64,000 nucleotides of DNA from Caulobacteraceae bacterium (lineage in GTDB: Bacteria; Pseudomonadota; Alphaproteobacteria; Caulobacterales; Caulobacteraceae), in the NCBI GenBank assembly GCA_019748055.1, contig JAIEQC010000024.1, positions 60,093 through 124,092 on the forward strand, given 5' to 3'. Made by a program: the position numbers and the translations under genes. The notes beneath the pieces were generated by a model. The model was not told the origin of the DNA. It worked only from the letters and a program-made list of their open reading frames with translations, and did not search any database. Below are positions 1-8,529 of the stretch, in pieces (within the stretch, counting starts at the first letter, position 1; the number at the start of each line of letters is the position of its first letter).

Positions 1-930
1 GGCCACTGCCAGCTTCAGCGCACGGTCGCCCGCCTCGATCGGGCAGGTCAGGCCGGCCGACAGATGGCTGCGCAGGCGCGGCTCTATCTCGGTCAGGGCC
101 ATCGGCGCGCGGTCCGCCGACAGGATGACGCGTTTCCCTTCCTCGATCAGCGAGGTCAGGGTGGACAGCAGCTCTTCCTGGGTGGCCGCCTTGTTGCCGA
201 CGAACTGGACGTCGTCGATCAGCAGCATGTCGGCGCCGCGCAGGGCCTCCTTGAAGCCGGCGGTGGTGCGGTCCTGAACCGCGCGCATGAAGTTCGACAG
301 GAACCGCTCGGCGGTCAGGTAGATGACCTTGGCGTCGGGGCGCAGGCGCTGCGCCTCCCAGGCGATCGCATTCAGCAGGTGGGTCTTGCCGTAGCCGTAG
401 GGGCCGCAGAAGACGACGGGGTTGAAGTGGCCGTCGGCCCACGAGGCGATCTGGCGCGCGATGGCCAGGGCGAAGGCGTTGCCGTGCCCCTCGACGAAGC
501 CGTCGAAGGTCAGCCGCTCCTGCAGGCCGGCGGCGCGCACGGCGCGGGCGCCGTCGGCGACGGGCCCCACGGTCGGGGCGGGCATGGCCTGACGGGCGGG
601 GCTGGGCGCGGCGGCGGGCGTCGCGGCGATCACCGAGGGGGTCACCGCCGGCATGTCGGCGCGGCAGCGCACGTCCAGTCGGCGCGACAGGCCGTCGAGA
701 CCCAGCCACAGCTCGTTCAGACGACGCAGGGCGTTCTTGCGCACCCAGTCGCGGGCGTAGCCGGTGGGCGTGACCAGCACCAGCTGACCCGAGCCGTCCA
801 GGCGCACGGCCGAGGGGGCGATGTAGCTGCTGAACGGGCCGTCGCCGATCTCGGCGCGCAGGCGGCCGGCCGCCTCCGCCCAGATGCGATCCGGATCCGT
901 CATCACCAAACGCGCCGCTTCTGCCGCCAT
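1..930 (-). CDS. dnaA: Chromosomal replication initiator DnaA (N-terminal 310 codons; continues past the window edge)
   Basis: DnaA binds DnaA boxes at the origin, opens the duplex and loads DnaB; in Caulobacter it is also a cell-cycle transcription factor. Visible in order: domain I (about residues 10-90, with IWAEAAGRLRAEIG and WVRKNALRRLNELW), a short Ala/Pro-rich domain II (about 91-135), then the AAA+ domain starting at LTFDGFVEGHGNAFALA. Walker A is GPYGYGKTH (about 176-184) and Walker B is LLIDDVQF. Sensor 2, domain III end and the domain IV DNA-binding helices are off the left edge. I chose the ATG at 930 because AAGGGG lies about 10 nt upstream; an in-frame ATG at 903 (MTDPDRIW) is possible. 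The upstream neighbour is rpsT on the same strand, as in Caulobacter. Identity is certain, the start is probable. Confidence 0.97.
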   Translation of the reverse strand, partial: MAAEAARLVMTDPDRIWAEAAGRLRAEIGDGPFSSYIAPSAVRLDGSGQLVLVTPTGYARDWVRKNALRRLNELWLGLDGLSRRLDVRCRADMPAVTPSVIAATPAAAPSPARQAMPAPTVGPVADGARAVRAAGLQERLTFDGFVEGHGNAFALAIARQIASWADGHFNPVVFCGPYGYGKTHLLNAIAWEAQRLRPDAKVIYLTAERFLSNFMRAVQDRTTAGFKEALRGADMLLIDDVQFVGNKAATQEELLSTLTSLIEEGKRVILSADRAPMALTEIEPRLRSHLSAGLTCPIEAGDRALKLAVA

Positions 931-1285
931 CGCCACCGCCCCTTTGTTCTCTCTCCGCCCCCCGACGCGCAGGGAGAAGGTCGGACCCGGGGACGCGTTT
1001 CCCCGTGCCCTGAACCATGGGTTTCAGGGGCTGGGCCGCCGTCCGGGCAGACTTCTCCCGCCAGCGCGAAACGGAGGTCTCGCGCCGTCTTCATCCGTGA
1101 TGGGATGGAAGTGCGTCAGGGCTGAAAACTACTCCCCGGACGGGGGCCGTCAACGCTGATTCGAATCCTTCGAAGCAGTTAATTCGCTTGACTCGCGCAA
1201 CCCCAAAAACGGCCTTGGAATTTTGTCGAGCGACGCTCTGTGGAGAGAATGAATCTCACGAATTCGCTTAGCGCCGGACATGACG
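931..1285 (-). promoter_or_regulatory. dnaA upstream region with four clustered GANTC (CcrM) sites; the only gene-free stretch over 300 bp
   Basis: The gap between dnaA and rpsT (931-1372) holds no credible gene. GANTC sites lie at 1158-1162, 1163-1167 (together the palindrome GATTCGAATC), 1190-1194 and 1251-1255, so four occur in 98 bp. A candidate -35 (TTGACG, minus strand, 1153-1148) sits directly beside the GATTCGAATC palindrome, and a short CCCCG/CGGGG inverted repeat lies at 1134-1145. No convincing GCTANAWC -10 was found, so the exact promoter is unresolved. In Caulobacter, full methylation of GANTC in the dnaA promoter promotes its transcription; that this applies here is inference from site position. 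A long 5' leader (200 nt or more) would follow from this placement. Confidence 0.6.
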
Positions 1286-1315
1286 AAGGCGAGGCAGGTG
1301 ACCCTGCCTCGCCTT
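1286..1315 (-). terminator. Hairpin terminator downstream of rpsT
   Basis: A perfect 12-bp inverted repeat (AAGGCGAGGCAG / CTGCCTCGCCTT) flanks a 6-nt loop about 60 nt past the rpsT stop codon. There is no long T tract on the minus strand, so it may act as a weak or Rho-assisted terminator, or as an RNA 3' end protector. It separates rpsT transcription from the dnaA promoter region. Confidence 0.6.
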
Positions 1316-1372
1316 TGAAATCATTCAAGTTTACCATGACGGGACCGTGAAGGCCCGTCCGGGGTCGACCGA

Positions 1373-1642
1373 TCAGGCGGCCGTCATCTTCTTCAGCTGG
1401 GCAGCCAGACGACCGACCTTGCGCGAGCCCGTGTTCTTGTGAACGACGCCCTTCGACACCGCGCGCATCAGCTCCGACTGGGCGGTGATGAAGGCGCCCT
1501 TGGCGGCCTCGGCGTCGCCGCCGGCGACGGCTTCCTGGAACTTGCGCAGGAAGGTGCGGACGCGCGTGCGGCGCGACTTGTTCACCTCGGTGCGGGCGGC
1601 GATCTTGCGGATCGCCTTCTTGGCGCCGGCGTTGTTGGCCAT
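1373..1642 (-). CDS. rpsT: 30S ribosomal protein S20
   Basis: S20 is a primary-binding protein of the small ribosomal subunit that contacts 16S rRNA. The 89-residue product begins [17 protein letters not shown], is strongly basic ([13 protein letters not shown]) and ends [13 protein letters not shown], matching the family in length and composition throughout. It sits directly upstream of dnaA on the same strand, the arrangement known near the Caulobacter origin. A good housekeeping-type promoter lies about 70 nt upstream and a hairpin lies downstream, so it is probably transcribed alone. Nothing is odd about it. Confidence 0.97.
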   Translation of the reverse strand: MANNAGAKKAIRKIAARTEVNKSRRTRVRTFLRKFQEAVAGGDAEAAKGAFITAQSELMRAVSKGVVHKNTGSRKVGRLAAQLKKMTAA

Positions 1643-1712
1643 CAGTCAAACCTATCGAACGGAAAGCGCCGCGGAACACCGTCCCACGGCGCGGAAATCT
1701 CAAGAGGCGCGG

Positions 1713-1741
1713 CGTATAGCGGAAGGGGTCGCGCGAGGCAA
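1713..1741 (-). promoter_or_regulatory. Probable housekeeping sigma promoter of rpsT
   Basis: On the minus strand TTGCCTC (1741-1735), a 14-nt spacer and GCTATACG (1720-1713) fit the Caulobacter consensus TTGaCgS-N10-14-GCTANAWC. It predicts a leader of about 65 nt before the rpsT ATG. It lies just after the stop codon of the preceding gene, as expected for an independent ribosomal-protein promoter. Confidence 0.6.
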
Positions 1742-1746
1742 GCGGG

Positions 1747-2093
1747 TCAGAAGGAAGCGGGTCTCACCGACGCCGCGATGCGCTCCGCACGAGGGCGATC
1801 TGTCGTCGCCTCGACGACCCAGACGTGGATCGTTGCCGGCCAGCGATAGGGCGTGCTGAAGACCCGCCCGCCGTCTCCGGACGGGTGGTTGCCAACATAG
1901 ATGCCGACCATGGGTACGTCCCTGCAGGTGATGTCGAGAACCTCGAAGTCCATCTGGAGATTGCGAGGCGCGATCCGGCAGTCCTCCGGGAGGTCCACCT
2001 CGAATGCCTCAGCAGGGTCGTCGAGAGTCGTTGTGTCCTGGGCGACGACCGGATGAGCGATCACCAAGGCACCTGCGGCCAAAAAAATACGCA

Positions 2094-2094
<1 letters not shown>
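1747..2094 (-). CDS. Small secreted protein of unknown function
   Basis: This 115-residue product starts with a clear signal peptide (MRIFLAAGALVIAHPVVAQ, cleavage after AQ), so the mature protein of about 96 residues is probably periplasmic. The mature part has two cysteines (EDCRIA and DITCRD, about 18 residues apart) that could form a disulfide, and a tryptophan-containing C-terminal half (PYRWPATIHVWVVEATT). I recognise no family. Its ATG shares one base with the TGA of the enoyl-CoA hydratase gene, and AGGGGGAGG just upstream is a strong ribosome-binding site, so the two are co-transcribed. The coupling does not by itself suggest a shared function. Confidence 0.75.
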
Positions 2095-2880
<786 letters not shown>

Positions 2881-2882
<2 letters not shown>

Positions 2883-2964
2883 GTGCACTCCGATTTTTCG
2901 AGTGCACATAGTGCACATTCGTCGATCCGGGCAGTCTGCCACGCGGCTGCGACGGAAGCGGTCG
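2881..2964. repeat. Dispersed intergenic repeat, copy A (three GTGCAC palindromes plus a conserved tail)
   Basis: GTGCAC occurs at 2883-2888, 2902-2907 and 2911-2916. The first two lie in an 8-bp inverted repeat (GTGCACTC / GAGTGCAC, loop CGATTTTTC). The block GTGCACATAGTGCACATT is followed after a variable segment by GGAAGCGGTCG, whose surroundings form a 7-bp hairpin (CTGCGAC / GTCGCAG). The same order of blocks recurs at 46797-46895. It fills the gap between a minus-strand stop codon (2968) and the enoyl-CoA hydratase start, and supplies that gene's Shine-Dalgarno sequence. The function is unknown; an operator array or a small mobile or REP-like element are the options. Confidence 0.75.
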
Positions 2965-2967
2965 CAG

Positions 2968-3411
2968 TCATCGCCGCGGCAGCAGCATCAGGGTGAAGGC
3001 GGCCCGGATCAGCTCGGTCAGGACGACGAGGCCGAGCAGGACGTTGGCGGCCACCGCCTGCGCCCGGGCGGTGGAGAAGTCGAGGCTCCATCCGAAGCGC
3101 GACGCCAGCGCGAGGACGAAGGCTAGGCCCAGCAGCAGGACGATCAGCGCCATCAGAGCCACGTGGCCCGCCTTCAGCGCCGCGTTCAGGCTGGGGCCGT
3201 CGTCCAGGTCGCGCGCCCGCTTGCGGAACAGCCAGGCGACGACCGAGGTCGCTCCGGCCTCCAGCGCCACGGCGGCCATCAGGGCCGCGAGGAACCCCCA
3301 GATCAGACCGGACAGGTCGTCGGCCCGCACCGCCCGCGCGACGTGCAGGAAATAGGCGCCCCAGACGCCGGTCCCGACCAGCAGGCTGATCCAGAGGTGG
3401 ATTTTCCTCAC
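2968..3411 (-). CDS. Small four-helix integral membrane protein
   Basis: The 147-residue product begins with GTG (VRKIHLWIS read as MRKIHLWIS), overlapping the stop of the upstream DUF1697 gene as GTGA. Four hydrophobic segments are visible: ISLLVGTGVWGAYFLHVA (about 8-25), IWGFLAALMAAVALEAGA (about 37-60), HVALMALIVLLLGLAFVLAL (about 85-106) and NVLLGLVVLTELIRAAFTLM (about 123-143). I do not recognise a named family. It is the last gene of the mutM-DUF1697 overlapping run and is followed immediately by repeat copy A. No function can be assigned beyond an inner-membrane location. Confidence 0.8.
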   Translation of the reverse strand: MRKIHLWISLLVGTGVWGAYFLHVARAVRADDLSGLIWGFLAALMAAVALEAGATSVVAWLFRKRARDLDDGPSLNAALKAGHVALMALIVLLLGLAFVLALASRFGWSLDFSTARAQAVAANVLLGLVVLTELIRAAFTLMLLPRR

Positions 3412-3953
3412 GCCTTCACTCCCACCATCTCCGCCAGCTTCAGCGCGGTGTTCCAGTTCCGCGCCGTGCCCATGCCGGTCAGGCGGACCTGCGCCGCCTT
3501 TTCGGCCATCTTCGACACGCCGATGCCGTCGGGGTGGGAGAACCACAGGGCGCCGTGCGTGGTCTCGACCCGCTCGTCGCCGGCGGCGAAGCTGCGCAGG
3601 GCCTCGAGCGCGCCGTCCTTGACGCCGTCCTTCATCACCATGAGCAGGGTCCTGGAGGGATGCGTTTCCGCCTCGGCAGGGAAGGGGCAGGCGGCGATCA
3701 GCTCGGCCCATTGACCCGCGGTGCGGACCATGGCGGCGATCTTCAGGCCGAAGGTTTCCTGCATCGCCGCCTCGATCTCGGCCTCGAGCGCGGCGGCGTC
3801 GCGGTCGCTCTCGACCACCAGATTGCCGCTGGCCAGCAGGGTGCGCGGGTTCTTCAGGCCCATGGCTTCGGCCATCTTGCGTTGCTCGGCGACGGTTGCG
3901 CGCACGCCGCCGGTGTTCATGCCGCGAAACAGGATGATGCGGTGGCCGGTCAC
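3408..3953 (-). CDS. DUF1697 family protein
   Basis: The 181-residue protein has the DUF1697 signature near its start (IILFRGMNTGG, then a block ending in ASGNLVVESD) and typical later blocks (MVRTAGQW, TLLMVMKDGV, ARNWNTALKLAEMVG). Members are widespread cytoplasmic proteins with no established function. The start is GTG, overlapping the TGA of mutM by GTGA; the family usually begins a few residues before the FRG(M/I)N motif, which supports this start. It lies between mutM and a membrane protein gene with a 4-nt overlap at each end, so translation is coupled. Any link to DNA repair is only by position. Confidence 0.88.
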   Translation of the reverse strand: MTGHRIILFRGMNTGGVRATVAEQRKMAEAMGLKNPRTLLASGNLVVESDRDAAALEAEIEAAMQETFGLKIAAMVRTAGQWAELIAACPFPAEAETHPSRTLLMVMKDGVKDGALEALRSFAAGDERVETTHGALWFSHPDGIGVSKMAEKAAQVRLTGMGTARNWNTALKLAEMVGVKA

Positions 3954-4813
3954 CGCCTCTGGCACTCCGGACAATAGAACGTCGAGCGGCCGCCCTGGAC
4001 GATGCGGCGGATCACGGGGTGGTCGTCGACCCGCCGGCAGGGTTCGCCCTCGCGGCCGTAGACGTCGAAGCGGTGCTGGAAATAGCCCTGGCCGCCGTCG
4101 GCATTGGCGAAGTCGCGGAGCGTCGACCCGCCCGCTTCGATGGCCTCGATCAGCACCTCGCGGATGGCCGTGGTCAGCGCCTCCAGTCGCGGCCCGGACA
4201 CCTTGCCCGCCGCCAGCCGCGGCGAGATCCGGGCGCGCCACAGGGCCTCGCAGACGTAGATGTTGCCGAGGCCCGAGACGATCCGCTGGTCCAGCAGGGA
4301 CACCTTGATGTTCTGCGCCTTGCCCCGAAACGCGGTCTTGAGGTGCTCGGCCGAGAAGGCGTTGCCGAGCGGCTCCGGGCCCAGACCGGCGAACCAGGGG
4401 TGCGTCTCCACCTGTTCGTCGGGGATCAGACCCATGAAGCCGAAACGGCGGGCGTCGGCGAAGCCGATGCGGGTGCGGCCCGATCCGGCGTCGGCGCACA
4501 GGCTGAGGTGCTCGTGCTTGCCCGTGATCGGCGCCGGCTCCTCGAACTCGCCCAGCTGGCGGCCGTCCAGGGTGAAGCGACCGGTCATGCCCAGATGGGT
4601 GACCCAGGTCTCGCCTGTCGACAGCGGCATCAGCAGATACTTGGCCCGGCGCAGCACCCGCTCGACGCGCGCGCCGTCCAGCCGCCCGGCGAACCGCTCC
4701 GGGAAGGGAAACCGCAGGTCCGGCCGATTGACGCGCACCGCCGACAGCCGCGCGCCGGCCAGCACGGGCTCCAGTCCGCGCCGGACGGTCTCGACCTCGG
4801 GAAGTTCGGGCAT
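3950..4813 (-). CDS. mutM: Formamidopyrimidine-DNA glycosylase (Fpg/MutM)
   Basis: Fpg removes 8-oxoguanine and formamidopyrimidines and cleaves the abasic site. The 287-residue protein has the N-terminal PELPEVETV with catalytic Pro2 and Glu3, Lys58 (RRAKYLL), HLGMTGRF, and the GLGNIYVCEALW helix-two-turns-helix region. The C-terminal finger is unusual: it reads C259-RRVDDHPVIRRIVQ-GGR276, then C281-PE-C284. The second Cys of the usual C-x2-C is a valine, and His265 is the nearest possible substitute ligand. Arg276, which contacts DNA in the family, is kept. The gene overlaps DUF1697 downstream, and a promoter close to the ATG suggests a very short leader. Identity is secure; the zinc site is the odd part. 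Confidence 0.96.
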   Translation of the reverse strand: MPELPEVETVRRGLEPVLAGARLSAVRVNRPDLRFPFPERFAGRLDGARVERVLRRAKYLLMPLSTGETWVTHLGMTGRFTLDGRQLGEFEEPAPITGKHEHLSLCADAGSGRTRIGFADARRFGFMGLIPDEQVETHPWFAGLGPEPLGNAFSAEHLKTAFRGKAQNIKVSLLDQRIVSGLGNIYVCEALWRARISPRLAAGKVSGPRLEALTTAIREVLIEAIEAGGSTLRDFANADGGQGYFQHRFDVYGREGEPCRRVDDHPVIRRIVQGGRSTFYCPECQRR

Positions 4814-4819
4814 GGGGCC

Positions 4820-4849
4820 GGTCTAGCGCGCCGTGCCGGAACGTAACAA
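4820..4849 (-). promoter_or_regulatory. Candidate promoter of mutM (near-leaderless)
   Basis: On the minus strand TTGTTAC (4849-4843), a 15-nt spacer and GCTAGACC (4827-4820) resemble the Caulobacter housekeeping consensus, with seven of eight -10 positions matching. The -10 ends only 6 nt before the mutM ATG, so the transcript would start almost at the start codon. No Shine-Dalgarno is visible, consistent with a leaderless message. Confidence 0.45.
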
Positions 4850-4912
4850 TCCCATTGCCCTGCGACGCGGGCCGCGCTTACCTCCCGTCCTCTTGGGAGA
4901 GGGAACACCACA

Positions 4913-6961
4913 ATGACCGACGTGCCGAGCCCCGTCGCGGGCGGGCGCCGCATCGAACTGACGCTGCGCGCGCTGGTTCTGGGCTGCCTGCTGGCGGTGA
5001 TCTTCACCGCCGCCAACACCTATCTGGGCCTGCAGGTGGGCCTGACCTTCGCCTCGGCCATCCCGGCGGCGGTCATCTCCATGGCCGTGCTGCGGACGCT
5101 GCGCGGCTCGACCATCTGGGAGAACATGACGGTCCAGACCGTGGCCTCGGTCGGCGGGGCCATGAGCTCGATCATCTTCGTCCTGCCGGGCCTCGTGATG
5201 GTCGGCTGGTGGCTGGAGTTTCCGTTCTGGGAATCGGTGATGATCTGCATCCTGGGCGGGGTGCTGGGGGTGACCTTCTCCATTCCGCTGCGCCGGGCGT
5301 TGGTGGTCAACGGCGGGCTTCCCTATCCCGAAGGCGTTGCAGCGGCCGAGGTGCTGAAGGTCGGCTCGCCGGGCGCGGAGCAGACCGAGGAGGCCGTGCG
5401 CGAGAACCGGGCCGGCCTGTGGGTCGTGATCTGGGGCGCGGTGGTTTCGGCGGCCTATGCCCTGGGCGCGGCGGCCAAGGCGTTCGCGGGCGAGGCGGCG
5501 CGGTTCGTCAGCCTGCCGGCCTCGCTGGGCGGGGGGGCGACGGGCATCGGCGTGGGCATGCAATTCGCCCTGCTGGGCGCCGGTCACCTGATCGGTCTGG
5601 CGGTCGGTCTGGCGCAGCTGTTCGGCCTGGCCCTGGCGTGGCTGATCGCCGTGCCGATCCTGACCAGTCCGGACACGATCGCCTGGCTGACGGCCAACGG
5701 CATCCCCTCGATCGCCACGACGCTGGAACCCGGCGCGGGCGCCGAGGAGCTGGCGGGCACGGTCTGGGCGCGCGAGGTGCGCTTCATGGGCGCCGGCGTC
5801 ATCGGCGTGGCGGCGATCTGGACGCTCATCAAGCTGGCCGGGCCGCTGATCGGCGGCCTGACGTCGGCGCTGGCGGCCAACCGTCGTCGGAACTCCGGCG
5901 AGACGCTGGACATCACCGAGCAGGACGTTCCGATCACGCGCGTGGCCCTGCTGTCGCTGCTGGCGCTGGGCGGGATCGGCGTGCTGCTGGCGGTCGTGGC
6001 CAACGGCATGGGGCTGGGGTCGGCGGCGCCGATCCTGGTGGTCGGCGGCCTGATCTACGTCGTGGTCATCGGCTTCGCGGTCGCGGCCATCTGCGGCTAC
6101 ATGGCCGGTCTGATCGGCAGCTCCAACAGCCCGGTGTCGGGCGTCGGCATCCTGGCCATCGTCATCGCGTCCCTGCTGATGCTGGTGGTGCTGGGGATCA
6201 CCGGCCTGCCGGCCAATCCGAACGTGGTGGCCTTCGCCCTGATCGTGACGGCCATCGTCTTCGCCGTAGCGGTCATCGCCAACGACAACCTGCAGGACCT
6301 CAAGACCGGTCAGCTGGTGGCCGCCACGCCGTGGCGTCAGCAGACGGCCCTGATCGTCGGCTGCGTCGCCGGCGCCCTGGTCATCCCCTTCGTGCTGAAC
6401 CAGCTGAACCTGGCCTTCGGCTTCGAGGGCGGGCCCAAGGGCATCGCCGACGAGCCGCTGGCGGCGCCGCAGGCCACGCTGATCTCTGCGTTGGCGCGCG
6501 GCGTGATCTCCGGCGACCTGCGCTGGGACCTGATCGGCATCGGCGCGGCGATCGGCGCGGTCATCATCGTGCTGGATGAGGTGCTGCGGAAAGTCAGCGG
6601 CAACAAGATCAAGCTGCCGCCGCTGGCCGTCGGCATCGGCTTCTACCTGCCCGCCGCCGTGACCTTCATGCTGGTGATCGGCGCGGTGGTCGGCTTCATC
6701 TACAACCGCCTGGTGTCCGGCCGCGCCTACGGCGAGGTGGCCAAGCGGATGGGGGTGCTGCTGGCGTCCGGCCTGATCGTGGGCGAGAGCCTGTTCGGCG
6801 TGTTCAACGCCGCGACCATCGTGGCCAGCGGCAATGCGGAGTGGGCGGCGGTTCTGGGGCTGGCCGACACCTGGCCGGCCATGACGGTGGGAATCGCCGT
6901 GTTCGCGGGGCTGACGGTGCTGCTCTACGGCTGGATCATCAACCGCTCGGCCAAGGTGTGA
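4913..6961 (+). CDS. OPT family oligopeptide transporter
   Basis: OPT proteins are proton-coupled inner-membrane transporters for small peptides or metal chelates. The 682-residue protein has about 15 hydrophobic segments and family blocks such as NTYLGLQVGLTFASAIPAAV (about 30-50), GGAMSSIIFVLPG and the hallmark NGGLPYPEGVAAAEVLKVG (about 134-152), which is typical of the bacterial oligopeptide branch. The ATG at 4913 follows GGGAGAGGGA at a good distance. Upstream is the divergent mutM promoter region; downstream, after a hairpin, is a second transporter on the same strand. The substrate cannot be told from sequence alone; iron-siderophore or peptide are the options in this family. Confidence 0.92.
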   Translation: MTDVPSPVAGGRRIELTLRALVLGCLLAVIFTAANTYLGLQVGLTFASAIPAAVISMAVLRTLRGSTIWENMTVQTVASVGGAMSSIIFVLPGLVMVGWWLEFPFWESVMICILGGVLGVTFSIPLRRALVVNGGLPYPEGVAAAEVLKVGSPGAEQTEEAVRENRAGLWVVIWGAVVSAAYALGAAAKAFAGEAARFVSLPASLGGGATGIGVGMQFALLGAGHLIGLAVGLAQLFGLALAWLIAVPILTSPDTIAWLTANGIPSIATTLEPGAGAEELAGTVWAREVRFMGAGVIGVAAIWTLIKLAGPLIGGLTSALAANRRRNSGETLDITEQDVPITRVALLSLLALGGIGVLLAVVANGMGLGSAAPILVVGGLIYVVVIGFAVAAICGYMAGLIGSSNSPVSGVGILAIVIASLLMLVVLGITGLPANPNVVAFALIVTAIVFAVAVIANDNLQDLKTGQLVAATPWRQQTALIVGCVAGALVIPFVLNQLNLAFGFEGGPKGIADEPLAAPQATLISALARGVISGDLRWDLIGIGAAIGAVIIVLDEVLRKVSGNKIKLPPLAVGIGFYLPAAVTFMLVIGAVVGFIYNRLVSGRAYGEVAKRMGVLLASGLIVGESLFGVFNAATIVASGNAEWAAVLGLADTWPAMTVGIAVFAGLTVLLYGWIINRSAKV

Positions 6962-6978
6962 GGGGGCCGACGCCCCCT
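6961..6978 (+). terminator. Short hairpin after the OPT transporter gene
   Basis: AGGGGGC - CGAC - GCCCCCT is a perfect 7-bp stem with a tetraloop beginning at the last base of the stop codon and followed by CTTTCG. The weak T tract suggests partial termination, so some read-through into the YeiH-like gene 18 nt further on is likely. Confidence 0.55.
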
Positions 6979-6995
6979 CTTTCGCTCCTGACGGC

Positions 6996-8018
6996 ATGAC
7001 CGGCGTGGCGCGCGTCGTGCCGGGCGTGCTGCTGAGCGCGGCCGTGGGCGCGGCGGCGTTCGGCGTGCAGGCGCTGGAGGCCCGGATGATGGGTCGGGCC
7101 TGGGTCGAGGCTCTCGTCCTCGCCATCCTGATCGGTGCGGGGCTGCGGCTGGTCTGGACGCCGTCGGAGACCTGGACCCCCGGCGTGCGGTTCAGCGGGC
7201 GGACCCTGCTGGAGATCGCCATCGCCCTGCTGGGCGCGACCATCAGCGGGGCGGCGGTGATGGCGCTGGGCCCATGGCTTCTGCTGGCCATCGTGGCGGT
7301 GGTCGCGCTGGCGCTGGTCGGGGCGTATGCCATTGGCCGGGCGTTGGGACTGCCCCCGGCGATGGCTCTCTTGGTGGCGTGCGGCAACGCCATCTGCGGC
7401 AACTCCGCCATCGCCGCCGTCGCCCCCGTGATCCGGGCAGAGGGCGAGGACGTGGCGGCGGCCATCGGCTTCACCGCCGTGCTGGGCATCGCCGTGGTGC
7501 TGATCGTGCCGGTGGTGGGGGCCCTGATGGGGTTTGACGCGCTGGAGACCGGGGCGCTGGCCGGGCTGACCGTCTATGCGGTGCCGCAGGTGCTGGCGGC
7601 CGCCGCGCCGGCGGGGGCCGCCGCGATCCAGCTGGGGGCCATCGTCAAGCTGGTGCGCGTGCTGACGCTTGGGCCCGTGTGCCTGATCCTGGCGCTGCTG
7701 GGGCCCGAGCGGTTCGGCGGGCCGGCGCCGGCGGGGCGGCCGTCGGTGCACCACCTCCTGCCGTGGTTTATCGTGGCGTTTCTGGTGCTGACCGCGCTGC
7801 GGTCGATGGGGCTGATCCCCGACGTCGTCCTGCCGCCCGTCGAGGTTCTGGTGACGGCGCTGACGCTGACGGCCATGGCGGCGCTGGGGCTGAGCGTCGA
7901 CCCCAGGGCCGTGGTCCGGGCCGGGCCGCGCACGGCGGCGACGGCCGCGCTGTCGGCCTTTCTGATCGGCGCCCTGGCGCTGGCGGCGATTCTGATCCTG
8001 CCCCTGCCGCAGGGCTGA
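6996..8018 (+). CDS. YeiH / UPF0324 family putative sulfate exporter
   Basis: The 340-residue polytopic protein has about ten membrane segments and the family signature CGNAICGNSAIAAVAPVI (about 128-145), then AIGFTAVLGIAVVLIVPVVG. Family members are annotated as putative sulfate or organosulfonate exporters on limited evidence, so the substrate here is open. The ATG at 6996 has only weak ribosome-binding sequence (CTCCTGACGGC upstream). It follows the OPT gene after a hairpin and ends 3 nt from the stop codon of the convergent cytochrome c' gene. Membership is clear; function is family-level only. Confidence 0.88.
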   Translation: MTGVARVVPGVLLSAAVGAAAFGVQALEARMMGRAWVEALVLAILIGAGLRLVWTPSETWTPGVRFSGRTLLEIAIALLGATISGAAVMALGPWLLLAIVAVVALALVGAYAIGRALGLPPAMALLVACGNAICGNSAIAAVAPVIRAEGEDVAAAIGFTAVLGIAVVLIVPVVGALMGFDALETGALAGLTVYAVPQVLAAAAPAGAAAIQLGAIVKLVRVLTLGPVCLILALLGPERFGGPAPAGRPSVHHLLPWFIVAFLVLTALRSMGLIPDVVLPPVEVLVTALTLTAMAALGLSVDPRAVVRAGPRTAATAALSAFLIGALALAAILILPLPQG

Positions 8019-8021
8019 GGG

Positions 8022-8489
8022 TCACTCCGCCTTGTAGACCTCGTGGCACGACTGGCAGCCGGCGCGGACGACGGTCCATTGCGCGGCGAAGCCCGCCGCG
8101 TCGTCGGCCCTCGCCAGTTCGGCCAGCTTGCCGGCCTCGGTCGCGAAGCTCGCGGCCTTGGCCTCGAAGTCGGCGCGGCTCCCCCAGATGCCGTCCTTCG
8201 CGTCCGTCGCCTCGGCGCCCAGCTGGGCCTGACCGGTGCCGGCCGGGAACATGCCGGGGATGGCCTGCCCCCAGCGGGCGACCCCGCCCGCGGCGAAGGC
8301 TTGGGTCCGCACCGGCCCGCCCGCGTCGATGGCGGCCTTCATCGACGACATGGCCGCGCCCGACAGGGCCATGGCCGCCTTGCGCCCGGCCACGACCTCG
8401 GCCGCGCCGATCTGGACGGGATCCTGGGCCGCGGCGGTCACGCCGGTGCAGATCAGGCCGACGACGGCGGCGACGATGACGGTGCGCAT
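8022..8489 (-). CDS. Cytochrome c' (class II c-type cytochrome)
   Basis: A periplasmic four-helix-bundle haem protein. The 155-residue precursor has a signal peptide (MRTVIVAAVVGLICTGVTAAAQ) and a single C-terminal haem site CQSCH at about residues 147-151, the position typical of cytochromes c' and c556. Helices contain the family pattern around GRKAAMALSGAAMSSMKAAI. I start at MRTVIV (8489), where AGGAGG lies 7 nt upstream; an in-frame extension to 8516 lacks this. Roles in the family include nitric-oxide binding or electron carriage, and neither can be chosen here. It is convergent with the YeiH-like gene and downstream of thiD on the same strand, 40 nt away. Confidence 0.9.
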   Translation of the reverse strand: MRTVIVAAVVGLICTGVTAAAQDPVQIGAAEVVAGRKAAMALSGAAMSSMKAAIDAGGPVRTQAFAAGGVARWGQAIPGMFPAGTGQAQLGAEATDAKDGIWGSRADFEAKAASFATEAGKLAELARADDAAGFAAQWTVVRAGCQSCHEVYKAE

Positions 8490-8529
8490 GGGAAGCCCTC
8501 CTGAAGGAACCGCCACGCTCCGCCCGAAA

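Noticed and set aside
884..1159. Possible small gene in the dnaA upstream region
   Set aside because: The product is Arg/Pro-rich with no recognisable features, overlaps the dnaA start region antisense and lacks a ribosome-binding site.
4823..7489. An 888-codon open frame on the minus strand opposite the OPT transporter gene
   Set aside because: The translation is Arg/His/Gln/Asp-rich without domains, typical of an antisense shadow in GC-rich DNA; the plus-strand OPT frame has clear membrane segments and family motifs.
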